Shown here: piece by piece, positions 31,727-40,029 of the stretch
How the letters are laid out: every line of letters starts with the position of its first letter
Numbering within the stretch: position 1 is the first letter of the stretch
Assembly: GCF_040187885.1 (NCBI RefSeq)
Contig: NZ_JBDPLH010000003.1
Location: forward strand, 186,001 to 250,000
Source: Roseateles_E cavernae
Lineage (GTDB): Bacteria; Pseudomonadota; Gammaproteobacteria; Burkholderiales; Burkholderiaceae_C
Length of the DNA: 64,000 bases
Direction: 5' to 3'
Made by a program: the position numbers and the translations under genes
The notes under the pieces: model-generated
Told to the model about the DNA's origin: nothing
Seen by the model: the letters and a program-made list of their open reading frames with translations, nothing else
The model's database searches: none

Positions 31727-33895
31727 TTAGTTTGTCTTGCCTTGCTGGGGCACCGCCGGCTGCGCGCCCGGCAGCAGGGGCAGGATCGGCGCGCCGGTAT
31801 CGGGCAATACCGGGTTCGGGGCGGGCTGGGCGTTCTGCTGCAGCGCGCGTATCGATTCGTAGCGGTCCAGGGTCACCTGATCGGCGCCGAGCTGGTTGCG
31901 CAGCACCACCGGGCGCAGGAAGACCAGCAGATTGGTCTTGATGCGCTTGCGGTTCTCGCCCTTGAACAGATTGCCCAGCAGCGGGATATTGCCCAGGCCC
32001 GGCACCTTGTCCTCGCCGTCGCTGTACTCGTCCTTCATCAGCCCGCCCAGCACGATGATCTGGCCGTCGTCGGCCAGCACCGTGGTCTCGATCGAGCTCT
32101 TGTCGGTGGTCGGGCCGGCGCTGTTGGTGACCCCCTGCACCACCGAGGAGTTCTCCTGGTAGATCACCATGCGCACCGTGCCGCCCTCGCCGACCTGGCT
32201 CTTGATGCGCAGGGTCAGGCCGACGTCCTTGCGCTCTATGGTCTGGAAGGGGTTGACCGTGCCGCCGGTGCCGGCGCCGGTGTTGGTGAAGGAGCCGGTG
32301 ATGAAGGGCACGTTCTGGCCGATCACGATCTTGGCTTCCTCGTTGTCCAGCGCCACCAGATTGGGCGTCGACAGGATGTTGGCGCCGGTCTGGGTTTCCA
32401 GGAAGTTGGCGATCGCGCCCAGCGTGTAGAAGTCGCTGACCTTCTTCAGCACGCCGATGTTCAGGCCCTGGTTGACGCCGCTGGCGACCGCCGTGCCGAT
32501 GGTCGTGCGCCCGCCGGCCGTCGCGGCCGACAGGTTGACGATATTGGAATTGCCGCTGCCGAAGTTGGTGCCCAGGCCTGAGATCGTGCGGTCGCCGTCC
32601 TTGCCGAACAGGCTTTGCCACTGCACACCGAACTGCCCGGTCTTGTTGGCATCGACCTTGACGATCATCGACTCCACATAGATCTGGGCGCGCCGGCCGT
32701 CGAGCTGGTCGATCACCGCGCGCACCTGGCGGTACAGCGGCTCGGCGGCGGTGATGATCAGCGAGTTGGTCGAGGGGTCGGCCTGAATGAAGCCGCCGGT
32801 CGACGGGCCCGCCGAGGCGCTGACCGGCGAGGTCGAGGCTGATGAGTTGCCGCTGCCGGTACTGCTGTTGCTACCGCCGCTGCCGGTAGCGCTGATCGTG
32901 CCCTGGGCGGCCGGCGTCAGCTGCGCGTTGTTGCTGGAACTGCCGCTGCTGCTGCTGCTGCCGCCCGCGCCACCGAAGGCGGCGCGCAGCACCACGGCCA
33001 GCTTGGCGGCCTCGGCGTTCTTCAGATGCACGACGCGGATGCCCGGTGCGTCGCCATCGGGCAGCGGCTGGTCGAGCTTGGCAATGGTGGCGCGGGCGCT
33101 GGCCAGCCGGGCCGGATTGGCTGCGCGCAGTATCAGCGCATTGCTGCGCGGGTCGACCAGCACGCTCAGCGATCCGCTGGCCTGGCCGGGCGCACCGGCG
33201 ACGGCGCCGCTGCCGGCCTCGCCGAGTTTTTGCACCAGGGCCGCGATGTCGGCAGCCAAGGCATGCTTGAGCGGCACGACCTCGATATCGGTGCTGGACG
33301 GCGTGTCCATCGCCGCAATGATGCGGGTGAGCCGCTGCAGGTTCTCGGCGTAGTCGGTGATCACCAGGCTGTTGTTGCCCGGGTTGGCATTGATGGTGTT
33401 GTTGGGGCTGATCAGCGGGCGCAGCACGGCCACCAGATTGTTGGCGTTCTCGTGGTTGAGCTTGTAGATCTGGGTCATCACCTGGTCGCCACGCTGGCTG
33501 CTGGCGCCCACCGCGACCGCGCCGGTCTGCAGCTTGGCGTCGGCCTCGGGCACGACCTTGTAGAGGCCGCCGGCCTCGACCACCGTGAAGCCGAGTCCGC
33601 GCAGCCCGGCCAGATAGCTCAGATAGGCCTCGCGCACGCTCAGCGGCTGCTCGCTGTAGAGCGTGATCACGCCCTTGACCCGCGGGTCGATGACGAACTG
33701 CCGGTCCATCATCACGCCGATGGCGCGGGTCACGGCCTCGATGTCGGCGTTGACGAAGTTCAGCGTCACCGGGGTCTGGGCCTTCAGCGCCGGGCCGCGC
33801 GCGGCCGCGCTTTGTGCCTGAGCCGGCGTGGCAGCGGCCAGGGCCAGCAGCGCCAGCAGCGGGAGGAGCCGGTGTTTCTTGATCATCTCGTTCAT
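31727..33895 (-). CDS. gspD: type II secretion outer-membrane secretin GspD
   Basis: GspD forms the outer-membrane channel. The 722-residue precursor starts at ATG 33895, overlapping the gspN stop as ATGA (a second ATG is at 33886), and has a Sec signal peptide ending AAATPAQAQ. An N0 domain (PVTLNFVNADIEAVTRAIGV) is followed by N1-N3 domains, and the secretin barrel region includes VPFITGSFTNT and QIIVLGGLMKDEYSDGEDKVPGLG. One inter-domain stretch, encoded around 32780-32970, is an unusual low-complexity linker of Gly, Ser, Thr and Asn. The C-terminal tail is proline-rich and may bind a pilotin, though none is seen here. Confidence 0.96.
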   Translation of the reverse strand: MNEMIKKHRLLPLLALLALAAATPAQAQSAAARGPALKAQTPVTLNFVNADIEAVTRAIGVMMDRQFVIDPRVKGVITLYSEQPLSVREAYLSYLAGLRGLGFTVVEAGGLYKVVPEADAKLQTGAVAVGASSQRGDQVMTQIYKLNHENANNLVAVLRPLISPNNTINANPGNNSLVITDYAENLQRLTRIIAAMDTPSSTDIEVVPLKHALAADIAALVQKLGEAGSGAVAGAPGQASGSLSVLVDPRSNALILRAANPARLASARATIAKLDQPLPDGDAPGIRVVHLKNAEAAKLAVVLRAAFGGAGGSSSSSGSSSNNAQLTPAAQGTISATGSGGSNSSTGSGNSSASTSPVSASAGPSTGGFIQADPSTNSLIITAAEPLYRQVRAVIDQLDGRRAQIYVESMIVKVDANKTGQFGVQWQSLFGKDGDRTISGLGTNFGSGNSNIVNLSAATAGGRTTIGTAVASGVNQGLNIGVLKKVSDFYTLGAIANFLETQTGANILSTPNLVALDNEEAKIVIGQNVPFITGSFTNTGAGTGGTVNPFQTIERKDVGLTLRIKSQVGEGGTVRMVIYQENSSVVQGVTNSAGPTTDKSSIETTVLADDGQIIVLGGLMKDEYSDGEDKVPGLGNIPLLGNLFKGENRKRIKTNLLVFLRPVVLRNQLGADQVTLDRYESIRALQQNAQPAPNPVLPDTGAPILPLLPGAQPAVPQQGKTN

Positions 33896-34692
33896 CCAAT
33901 CGAGATCACCGAGCGGGCGCCTTGGCGCCGGCCGATGATGTTCAGAAGATTGTTCAGCGCGGCTTCGCGCTCGGGCGCGGCCTGGGCCTCGCCCTGGAAA
34001 CGGGCCTTGCCGCCACTGAGCACGCCCTGGCCGCTCAGCAGCAGCGCACCCTCCAGCGTGCTCAGTCGCAGCGTCGAGACGCCGGCCGCCGCCGGATCGG
34101 CCGCGACGCTGAAGCGGTAGCTGCCCAGCGGCGCCAGGGTCGAGATGCGCGAGGACAGGTTGACGAAGTCCAGGTCCAGCTGGCCCAGCTGGCGCCAGCG
34201 CCCCTGCGCCCATTCGAGCCGGAACTCGCGCGCGCTCAAGCGCACGCCACCGCCCAGCTGCAAGGTGTTCCAGGGCGTGCCCAGCCCGCCCAGCCAGGCG
34301 GCCGGGAAGCGCGTCAGCCAGTCGGCGCCCTGCTGCTGCGGCAGGCTAAAGCCCAAGCTGCCCAGGCCCGGCTGCAGCAGGATCTGCAGCTCGCCGTTGA
34401 TGCAGCAGGCCTGGCGTGCGCTCAGCAGCAGGCCCAGGCCCTTGGGCGCCAGCGTCCATTCGATGCGGCCGGGCAACAGGCTGGCGTCGCGGCTGCCGGT
34501 GCCGCCGGTCAGCACCAGCACGCCGCTGCCGCTCCAGAGGCTGCCGCGGGTTTCGGCCAGCAGCAGATGGCCGTTGCTGGCCTGGGCCAGGCCGCGCGCC
34601 AGCCAGCTGGCCGGCGCGAACAGGATCAGGCCCAGCAAGGCGCCGAGCAGGGTACCGCCGAGACTCCAGCGCAGACTCGGTGGCTTGATCAT
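33892..34692 (-). CDS. gspN: type II secretion protein GspN
   Basis: A 266-residue bitopic protein with one N-terminal membrane helix (LGGTLLGALLGLILFAPASWL) and a beta-rich periplasmic domain, matching GspN of type II secretion. GspN is found in a subset of systems and is often dispensable. It starts at ATG 34692 overlapping the gspM stop (ATGA) and ends overlapping the gspD start (ATGA), which argues for translational coupling. The frame is open upstream to 35067 but there lies within gspM. Confidence 0.9.
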   Translation of the reverse strand: MIKPPSLRWSLGGTLLGALLGLILFAPASWLARGLAQASNGHLLLAETRGSLWSGSGVLVLTGGTGSRDASLLPGRIEWTLAPKGLGLLLSARQACCINGELQILLQPGLGSLGFSLPQQQGADWLTRFPAAWLGGLGTPWNTLQLGGGVRLSAREFRLEWAQGRWRQLGQLDLDFVNLSSRISTLAPLGSYRFSVAADPAAAGVSTLRLSTLEGALLLSGQGVLSGGKARFQGEAQAAPEREAALNNLLNIIGRRQGARSVISIG

Positions 34693-35210
34693 GCCGGTGC
34701 TCCCAGCGCCAGCACGATGCTGCCGCTGAAGCCCTGCGGGCCGCGCTGCAAGGTGGCCTCGACCGGCCGGGCGCGGGCGGCACTGCGCACCTCGCCGAGC
34801 CAGGCCTGCAAGTCCTCGCTGCCGACGCCGTTGAGGCTCAGCACCGCACGCTCGCCGCTGATCGACAGGCGTGCGGCCGGCCCCAGATGCTCGCTGGCCG
34901 CCTTCAGCGCCTGCAGCGACTGCGCCGCCGGCACGGCCGGCTGCTCGCGCAGCTCGCGCGCTTCCTGCGCCAGGCGCTGCATCTGCTGCAACTGGGCATC
35001 GACCTGGCTCAGCTGGCCCGGCGCGGCGCGCACGGTGCGCAGCGCCGGTTGCACCGCGACGCTCCACAGCAGCAGCAGGCCCAGCGCGGCCGCGCCCAGC
35101 TGAGCGATGGTGCGCTCGCGCTCACCCAGCGCCTGCCAGCGCGACTTCAGCTGCTGCCACTGGGCCGCCTGCTCGGGGCTGAGGGCAAATCCGAGGGTTT
35201 TCTTGCTCAT
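34689..35210 (-). CDS. gspM: type II secretion protein GspM
   Basis: The 173-residue product has the GspM layout: a short cytoplasmic N terminus, one membrane helix (LGAAALGLLLLWSVAVQPAL), a periplasmic coiled coil (QLQQMQRLAQEARELREQ) and a ferredoxin-like C-terminal domain. GspM binds GspL in the inner-membrane platform. Both ends overlap neighbours by four bases (ATGA), gspL upstream and gspN downstream. Confidence 0.93.
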   Translation of the reverse strand: MSKKTLGFALSPEQAAQWQQLKSRWQALGERERTIAQLGAAALGLLLLWSVAVQPALRTVRAAPGQLSQVDAQLQQMQRLAQEARELREQPAVPAAQSLQALKAASEHLGPAARLSISGERAVLSLNGVGSEDLQAWLGEVRSAARARPVEATLQRGPQGFSGSIVLALGAPA

Positions 35211-36466
35211 AGGGCGCGGGCGCGGCTCAGGGCCATGCGGCCATCGTTGATCTCGAGCTGCCAGCCTTCGCTGTGCAACTGGCGACGGAACTGCTGAATC
35301 TGGGCCTCGCTCCAGCCGGCGGCGGGGATCAGCAGCCGGCCGGTCTCGAAGGACAGCGCATCGGCCGGGCCGCGTTCGGCCGGCCAGGCGGTGGCGGCGG
35401 CGGCCAGCAGGGTTTCCAGGTCCTGTTCGCCGGCCCTGCCGGCGCTGGCGCGCAGCAGCTCGGTCTCGCGCTGCATCTGCAGCGGCGCATCAAGAATGGC
35501 ACGCACCTGCGGGTGGGTGCTGCTGAGTGTCCGGTTCAGCGCGGCGCGTCGCTCACCGAGCTCGCTCCTGAGCTGCCAGGCCCACAGATTCAGGCCCAGC
35601 AGCTGCACCGCCACCAGGCCGGCCAGGCCCCAGCGCACCGGGCGCCAGCGGCTGCTCATCAGGCTGCGCCAGACCTCGCGCAGCGCGCGGATGCCGCGGG
35701 TGCGCGGCGCCAGCTCGAACTGGCGCAGATTCCAGGGGCTGTTGATGACATGCAGGGCGCGCTCGGCGTCGGACAGCGGCGCCACGGCCGTGCCCAGCCA
35801 GTGCTCGGCGGCGCCGATCACGCCGGGCGAGCCGGTCCAGCGTGCCGCTTGCACCACCGCAGCCGGGAACAGGTCGCGGGCCAGGCTGCCCTGCAGGCAC
35901 AGCGTGCTGACGCCGTCGGCATGGCTCCAGCGCAGCCCGCATTGATCGGGCTGGGCGGGCTGGGCGGACTCGAGCCCGCTGGCGAAGAAATGGCCGCGCG
36001 CCTGGGCCTCGGGCCAGGACAGCGGTGCCAGCCGGTCGACAAAGACCTGGGCCTGTTCCAGATGCGCCAACTGCTCGACCAGCCAGGCCTTGTGCGTGAC
36101 GACCACCCAGGCCTGCTCGCCGGCCTGCACCCCGGGCTCGATCGCGAAATGCAGGCTCTCGGTATCGTCGAGCAAGGCTTCTTCCATCGTGCCGGCCAGC
36201 GCGGCGCGCAGGTGGGCGCGGGCGGCACGCGGCAGCGCCAGCCGGTGCCAGCTCAGGTCGGCCTCGGCGGGCACCGCGATCACGGTGTCGGCGCGCGGCA
36301 GCAGCGCGGCGACGCTGCGACCCTGGGCCGTCGCCTGGACGCCGTCGTGGCTCAGCACATAGTCGTACTCACGGCCATGCTCGCCGCGGCTCAGGCCGTC
36401 GGGCGTGGCTTGGCCTTGGGCGCGCAGTCGGCCACGCTGGGGCAGGAGCAGGATCAGGGTGGTCAT
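35207..36466 (-). CDS. gspL: type II secretion protein GspL
   Basis: GspL recruits the GspE ATPase to the membrane. The 419-residue product has a cytoplasmic actin-like domain, a single membrane helix near residue 275 (GLAGLVAVQLLGLNLWAW) and a periplasmic C-terminal ferredoxin-like domain. It starts MTTLILLLPQRGRLRAQG, 47 bases after the gspK stop; this is the only real gap in the gspG-gspF run. It ends with an ATGA overlap into gspM. Confidence 0.93.
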   Translation of the reverse strand: MTTLILLLPQRGRLRAQGQATPDGLSRGEHGREYDYVLSHDGVQATAQGRSVAALLPRADTVIAVPAEADLSWHRLALPRAARAHLRAALAGTMEEALLDDTESLHFAIEPGVQAGEQAWVVVTHKAWLVEQLAHLEQAQVFVDRLAPLSWPEAQARGHFFASGLESAQPAQPDQCGLRWSHADGVSTLCLQGSLARDLFPAAVVQAARWTGSPGVIGAAEHWLGTAVAPLSDAERALHVINSPWNLRQFELAPRTRGIRALREVWRSLMSSRWRPVRWGLAGLVAVQLLGLNLWAWQLRSELGERRAALNRTLSSTHPQVRAILDAPLQMQRETELLRASAGRAGEQDLETLLAAAATAWPAERGPADALSFETGRLLIPAAGWSEAQIQQFRRQLHSEGWQLEINDGRMALSRARAL

Positions 36467-36513
36467 GGCTTATGGGTGGGGCATTCTAGGAGCAGCTTGT
36501 GTCGGCCCGACGC

Positions 36514-37476
36514 TCATCGTCCGGCTTCGAGCACCAGGTTGACGCGCTGACGGCTCAGCACCAGCATTTCAAGGTCGCGGCGTTGTACCAGCGAGCGCTC
36601 CTCCAGCACCCGTGCCTCCAGCCGCAGCCGGCCGTTGACGATGAAATAGGAGGAGACGAAGGCGGCGCGCTCGCCGCTGAGCACAACGCCCTCGGGCAGC
36701 AGGGCCTTGGCGTCTTCCAGATTGCGCAGCGGCGAGTGCTGGCGCTGCTGCACGACGCGCTCTGCCGAGGCCAGGTCCATGCCGTCGAACAGCGCGGCGA
36801 TCACCTCGCGCGGTGCGGTGTTTAGATTGACCGGTGTGCGGGCCGGCAGCAGGGTCAGCAGCGGCCGCAGCCGGGCCACGATCTCGGCCGGAATGCCCAG
36901 CCATTGCAGCTGTTCGATGGCCTGCGGGCGCAGCGGCGCCTGCGCTTCGGGCTTCTCGGCCAGCGCGGCGCGCAACTGGCCGGCGATCTTGGCAGCGGTA
37001 TCGCCCGGCACGCCGGCGCTCTCGCACAGGCGGGTCAGGGTGCGCAGTTCCAGGGCCTGGGCGGCCTCGTCGCCGCCGACCAGATTGCGCAGGTTGTACT
37101 GGGCCTGGGCATCCAGCAGCGTGCCGGACAGAAAGGCCTCGGGGCCCTCGTCCTTGCCGGTGTCTTCGCTGGCGTTCGTGCGGTCGGCGGCCAGAAAGGT
37201 CGAGAGCCTGGCTTCGGCCAGCGGCACGGCCCAGACCTCGCCGAGATGGTCGACGGGGTCGTTGCGGTTGGCGCGCGCGTCCTCGCGCAGGATCAGCCGG
37301 GCCCAGTCCAGCGCGCCCTGCAGAATCCAGGCCGACTGCGCGCGGGCGCGGTCGGCGGCCTCGATCTGCACCGCCCGGTACTGGCGCCACACCATGGCCG
37401 AGGCCAGGCTGGCCACCAGCGCGACGATCAGCAGCGCCGTCAGCAGCGCGGCGCCCCGGCTTCGGGTGTTTCTCAT
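36514..37476 (-). CDS. gspK: type II secretion minor pseudopilin GspK
   Basis: GspK caps the pseudopilus tip with GspI and GspJ. The 320-residue product has the prepilin-like leader SRG|AALLTALLIVALVA, with the conserved Glu5 absent, as is typical for GspK. A large periplasmic domain follows with calcium-binding-type loops (GKDEGPEAFLSGTLLDAQAQYN) and the helix-hairpin motif TPVNLNTAPREVIAALFDG. Its ATG overlaps the gspJ stop by ATGA. Confidence 0.95.
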   Translation of the reverse strand: MRNTRSRGAALLTALLIVALVASLASAMVWRQYRAVQIEAADRARAQSAWILQGALDWARLILREDARANRNDPVDHLGEVWAVPLAEARLSTFLAADRTNASEDTGKDEGPEAFLSGTLLDAQAQYNLRNLVGGDEAAQALELRTLTRLCESAGVPGDTAAKIAGQLRAALAEKPEAQAPLRPQAIEQLQWLGIPAEIVARLRPLLTLLPARTPVNLNTAPREVIAALFDGMDLASAERVVQQRQHSPLRNLEDAKALLPEGVVLSGERAAFVSSYFIVNGRLRLEARVLEERSLVQRRDLEMLVLSRQRVNLVLEAGR

Positions 37477-38114
37477 GATTGCGGCCCCAGCACGACCTGC
37501 CGGGTCAGCGGTCCGCCATGGCCGCTGCCGGGCGCGAACTGCAGAATCATCCGCACGCCACTGGGCAGCACCCGGCTGTTGCCGGCCACACCCGAGGCTG
37601 GGCCGGGGGCCTGCTTGACGTCGTCACTGGACATGGCATTGCTCCAGGCATTGCCGCGATAGAAGAACATCTGCCAGCCGCTGACGCCGTCCAGCGCCAT
37701 CAGCTGCCGGTCCTGGTCGCCCAGGCCTTGCTGGCTGCGCAGCAAAGCATCGTTCAGGGCCGCGACGGTGTTGAGCGTCGCGGTCTCCCAGCGGTAGAGC
37801 CGGCCTTCGCGCACGGTCCAGGCCACCAGTTGCAAGCCACCGGGCTGCTGGCGGGTGATGCGCAGGCTGGCACCGTCGAAGCTCAATGGGCTGACGTCGC
37901 CGCCGCCGTCCTGCAGCGAACGCAGGTCCTGTTCCCATTGCGCCAGCACGGTCTGCAGCCGCTCGGTTTGCGCCAGGCTGCCCTGGCTGATGTCGCGGCT
38001 GCGCAGCATGCCGTCGATGCCGCGCCAGGACATCACCGCGATGGCGGCCATGATGAGCAGAGCCACCAGCACCTCGACCAGGGTAAAGCCGCGCTCGCTT
38101 CGGTGCACCTTCAA
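37473..38114 (-). CDS. gspJ: type II secretion minor pseudopilin GspJ
   Basis: The 213-residue pseudopilin has the leader HRSERG|FTLVEVLVALLIM with Glu5 after the cleavage site. It starts with TTG at 38114, which overlaps the gspI stop as TTGA. A GTG two codons later is the only alternative, so a non-ATG start is certain. It ends with an ATGA overlap into gspK. GspJ is part of the tip complex with GspI and GspK. Confidence 0.93.
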   Translation of the reverse strand: MKVHRSERGFTLVEVLVALLIMAAIAVMSWRGIDGMLRSRDISQGSLAQTERLQTVLAQWEQDLRSLQDGGGDVSPLSFDGASLRITRQQPGGLQLVAWTVREGRLYRWETATLNTVAALNDALLRSQQGLGDQDRQLMALDGVSGWQMFFYRGNAWSNAMSSDDVKQAPGPASGVAGNSRVLPSGVRMILQFAPGSGHGGPLTRQVVLGPQS

Positions 38115-38473
38115 TACCTTCCGACGATGGTGGACAGGCTCAAAAGCGGCACGCCCTGATCATTGGCTATCAGCGCATCGACGCGGCGGAAATTCGGGTT
38201 CGGCGTGGGCCGCACGACCAGGCGCCCGGCATAGTCGCGGCCCAGCTGGCTGCAGGCGAACTCGATATCACCGACGCCGGGGAACTGCCGCGCCAGACGC
38301 AGCTCGGCCAGCTGGTTCTCGGCGCACCACTGCGCGGCGCTGACCTGGGCCAGGCGCTCGGCATTGCCGGTCAGCGCACCGGCCGCCTTCAGGCCGGCCG
38401 CCAGCGTGATCGCGACGATGGCCAGCGCGACCAGCACCTCGATCAAGGTAAAGCCTTGCAAAGCTTTCTTCAC
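38111..38473 (-). CDS. gspI: type II secretion minor pseudopilin GspI
   Basis: The 120-residue pseudopilin begins with GTG 38473 (overlap GTGA with the gspH stop) and has the processing site KKALQG|FTLIEVLVALAIV. The periplasmic domain shows CAENQLAELRLARQFPG, typical of GspI. The frame stays open far upstream, but that portion lies within gspH. It initiates tip-complex assembly in known systems. Confidence 0.93.
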   Translation of the reverse strand: MKKALQGFTLIEVLVALAIVAITLAAGLKAAGALTGNAERLAQVSAAQWCAENQLAELRLARQFPGVGDIEFACSQLGRDYAGRLVVRPTPNPNFRRVDALIANDQGVPLLSLSTIVGRY

Positions 38474-38940
38474 GGAGCGGTCTCGGGCTCGTGCTGGGGC
38501 TCGAAAGGCCCCAGGCCGTCGGTCACCAACGCGATGCGTTGCGCGCCCAGGCGCAGGCGCAGGCGCTGTGCGCCGACCATGGGTTCGGGTCCGAGCTGAA
38601 CCGATCGTGCGCCGACGATCTCCACCGCCACCGCCTCGCCCAGCCAGCGGCGCGGCAGCTGCATGCGCTCGGGCAGGCCGCGAAAGCGGAACTGGTCGCC
38701 GGAGTCGTCGCTGACCGGCGCCCATTGCACCGTCAGCCCGGCCGCACGCGCCTCGGCACGCGCGCTCTCGAACAGCGCCGCCAGGCGCTCGGCCTCGCGC
38801 TCCAGCTGCGCGCCGGCCGGGTCGCGCAGCGCCAGGCTCAAGGTCGCCGTCGCGATCGCAATCAGGGCCACGACGACCAGCAGTTCGATCAGCGTAAAGC
38901 CGCGGCCGAAGCGCGTCGTCCGTCCGCCGGGCTGTCCCAC
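38470..38940 (-). CDS. gspH: type II secretion minor pseudopilin GspH
   Basis: A pseudopilin of 156 residues from GTG 38940, or 160 from TTG 38952, with leader RFGRG|FTLIELLVVVALIAI. No ATG is available. The GTG start lies three bases after the gspG stop, while the TTG would overlap gspG by ten bases. Neither has a clear Shine-Dalgarno sequence, so re-initiation after gspG is likely. The GspH-type beta domain (LPRRWLGEAVAVEIVGA) follows. It ends with GTGA into gspI. Confidence 0.9.
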   Translation of the reverse strand: MGQPGGRTTRFGRGFTLIELLVVVALIAIATATLSLALRDPAGAQLEREAERLAALFESARAEARAAGLTVQWAPVSDDSGDQFRFRGLPERMQLPRRWLGEAVAVEIVGARSVQLGPEPMVGAQRLRLRLGAQRIALVTDGLGPFEPQHEPETAP

Positions 38941-38942
38941 AG

Positions 38943-39383
38943 CTACTGCCAAGAGCCGATGTCGGCGTCCTTGCCCTCGCCGCCGGCCTGGCCATCGGCG
39001 CCATAGCTGTAGACATCGATCTCGCCCTTCACACCCGGGTTGGCGAATTGGTAGGGCCGGCCCCAGGGGTCGTTGGGCAGCTTCTCGACATAGGGCTTCC
39101 AGTTGGCCGGGGCCGGGCCGCTGCTGGGCTTGCGGACCAGGGCCTCCAGGCCCTGCTCGCCGGTGGGGAAGCGCTGGTTGTCGAGCTTGTAGAGCTTCAG
39201 CGCCTGCATCAGATTGTTGACGTCGGTGCGCGCGGCGGTGACGCGGGCGTCATCGGCCCGGTCCAGCACATTGGGCACGACCAGGGCGGCCAGCACACCG
39301 ATGATGACCAGCACCACCAGCAACTCGATCAAGGTGAAGCCGCGCGGGCGGTGTGACGTTTTTTTAACGCTGAGGCTTGGCAT
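38943..39383 (-). CDS. gspG: type II secretion major pseudopilin GspG
   Basis: GspG polymerises into the pseudopilus. The product is 146 residues from ATG 39383 (alternatives 39404 and 39410). It has the leader SHRPRG|FTLIELLVVLVIIG with Glu5, the long helix, and the family loop LPNDPWGRPYQF. The C-terminal calcium-site segment DVYSYGADGQAGGEGKDADIGSW is also typical. It is the first gene of the minus-strand gsp run and is divergent from gspC, with about 43 bases between starts, so a shared control region is likely. Confidence 0.95.
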   Translation of the reverse strand: MPSLSVKKTSHRPRGFTLIELLVVLVIIGVLAALVVPNVLDRADDARVTAARTDVNNLMQALKLYKLDNQRFPTGEQGLEALVRKPSSGPAPANWKPYVEKLPNDPWGRPYQFANPGVKGEIDVYSYGADGQAGGEGKDADIGSWQ

Positions 39384-39426
39384 GGAGGCGCCCGGTTGTC
39401 GCATTGGCATGAATCATAATCGGCGC

Positions 39427-40026
39427 ATGCTCGCACGATTGTTGACCTTTGCCGTCTGGGGCCTGCTGGCCCTGTGCAGCGCCTTCTGGCTGCTGAAGCT
39501 GTTGCCGGCGCCGCTGCGTGTGCCGCCGCAGGCGCTGCCGGCCGCTGACGGTACGGGGCCGCGCGCCGACCTGAGCCGCTTGTTCGGCGCGCCGCAGGCC
39601 GCGCCGGTGGCCGAGGTCGCGGCACCGGTCGATGGACGCTACAAGCTGGTCGGCCTGGTGGCGCCCAAGCAGGGCGGTGGCCGCCATGCCGGCGAGGGCG
39701 TCGCGGTGATCACGGTGGACAACGCGCCGGCACGCACGGTGCGGGTCGGTGCGGCGGTCGACGGCGACTTGCAGCTGCTGGCGCTGGACGGCAATTCGGC
39801 GGCACTGGGCCGCCAGGGCGTGGTCAGCCTGCGCCTGAGCTTGGCGCCGCCGGTGCCGGCCGCAACCGGCAGCCTGCCGGCCGCCGTCGCGCTGCCGCCG
39901 CCGCAGATCAACAGCAACCCGCCGCCGCAGGCCTTGCCGGTGATGCCGCCCGCGCAGCCACTGCCGCCGGAGCTCCCACCCACCCAGACCGGGCAGGACG
40001 GTAATACCGGCAGCAATACCCGCTGA
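39427..40026 (+). CDS. gspC: type II secretion protein GspC
   Basis: GspC links the inner-membrane platform to the GspD secretin. The 199-residue product from ATG 39427 has an N-terminal membrane helix (LLTFAVWGLLALCSAFWLL) and a periplasmic HR domain (YKLVGLVAPKQGGGRHAGEG...AVITVDNAPARTVRVG). A proline-rich C-terminal tail takes the place of a PDZ or coiled-coil domain. An in-frame ATG at 39409 would add six residues. It is the only gsp gene on the plus strand, divergent from gspG, and ends three bases before the convergent cobT stop. Confidence 0.9.
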   Translation: MLARLLTFAVWGLLALCSAFWLLKLLPAPLRVPPQALPAADGTGPRADLSRLFGAPQAAPVAEVAAPVDGRYKLVGLVAPKQGGGRHAGEGVAVITVDNAPARTVRVGAAVDGDLQLLALDGNSAALGRQGVVSLRLSLAPPVPAATGSLPAAVALPPPQINSNPPPQALPVMPPAQPLPPELPPTQTGQDGNTGSNTR

Positions 40027-40029
40027 TCC

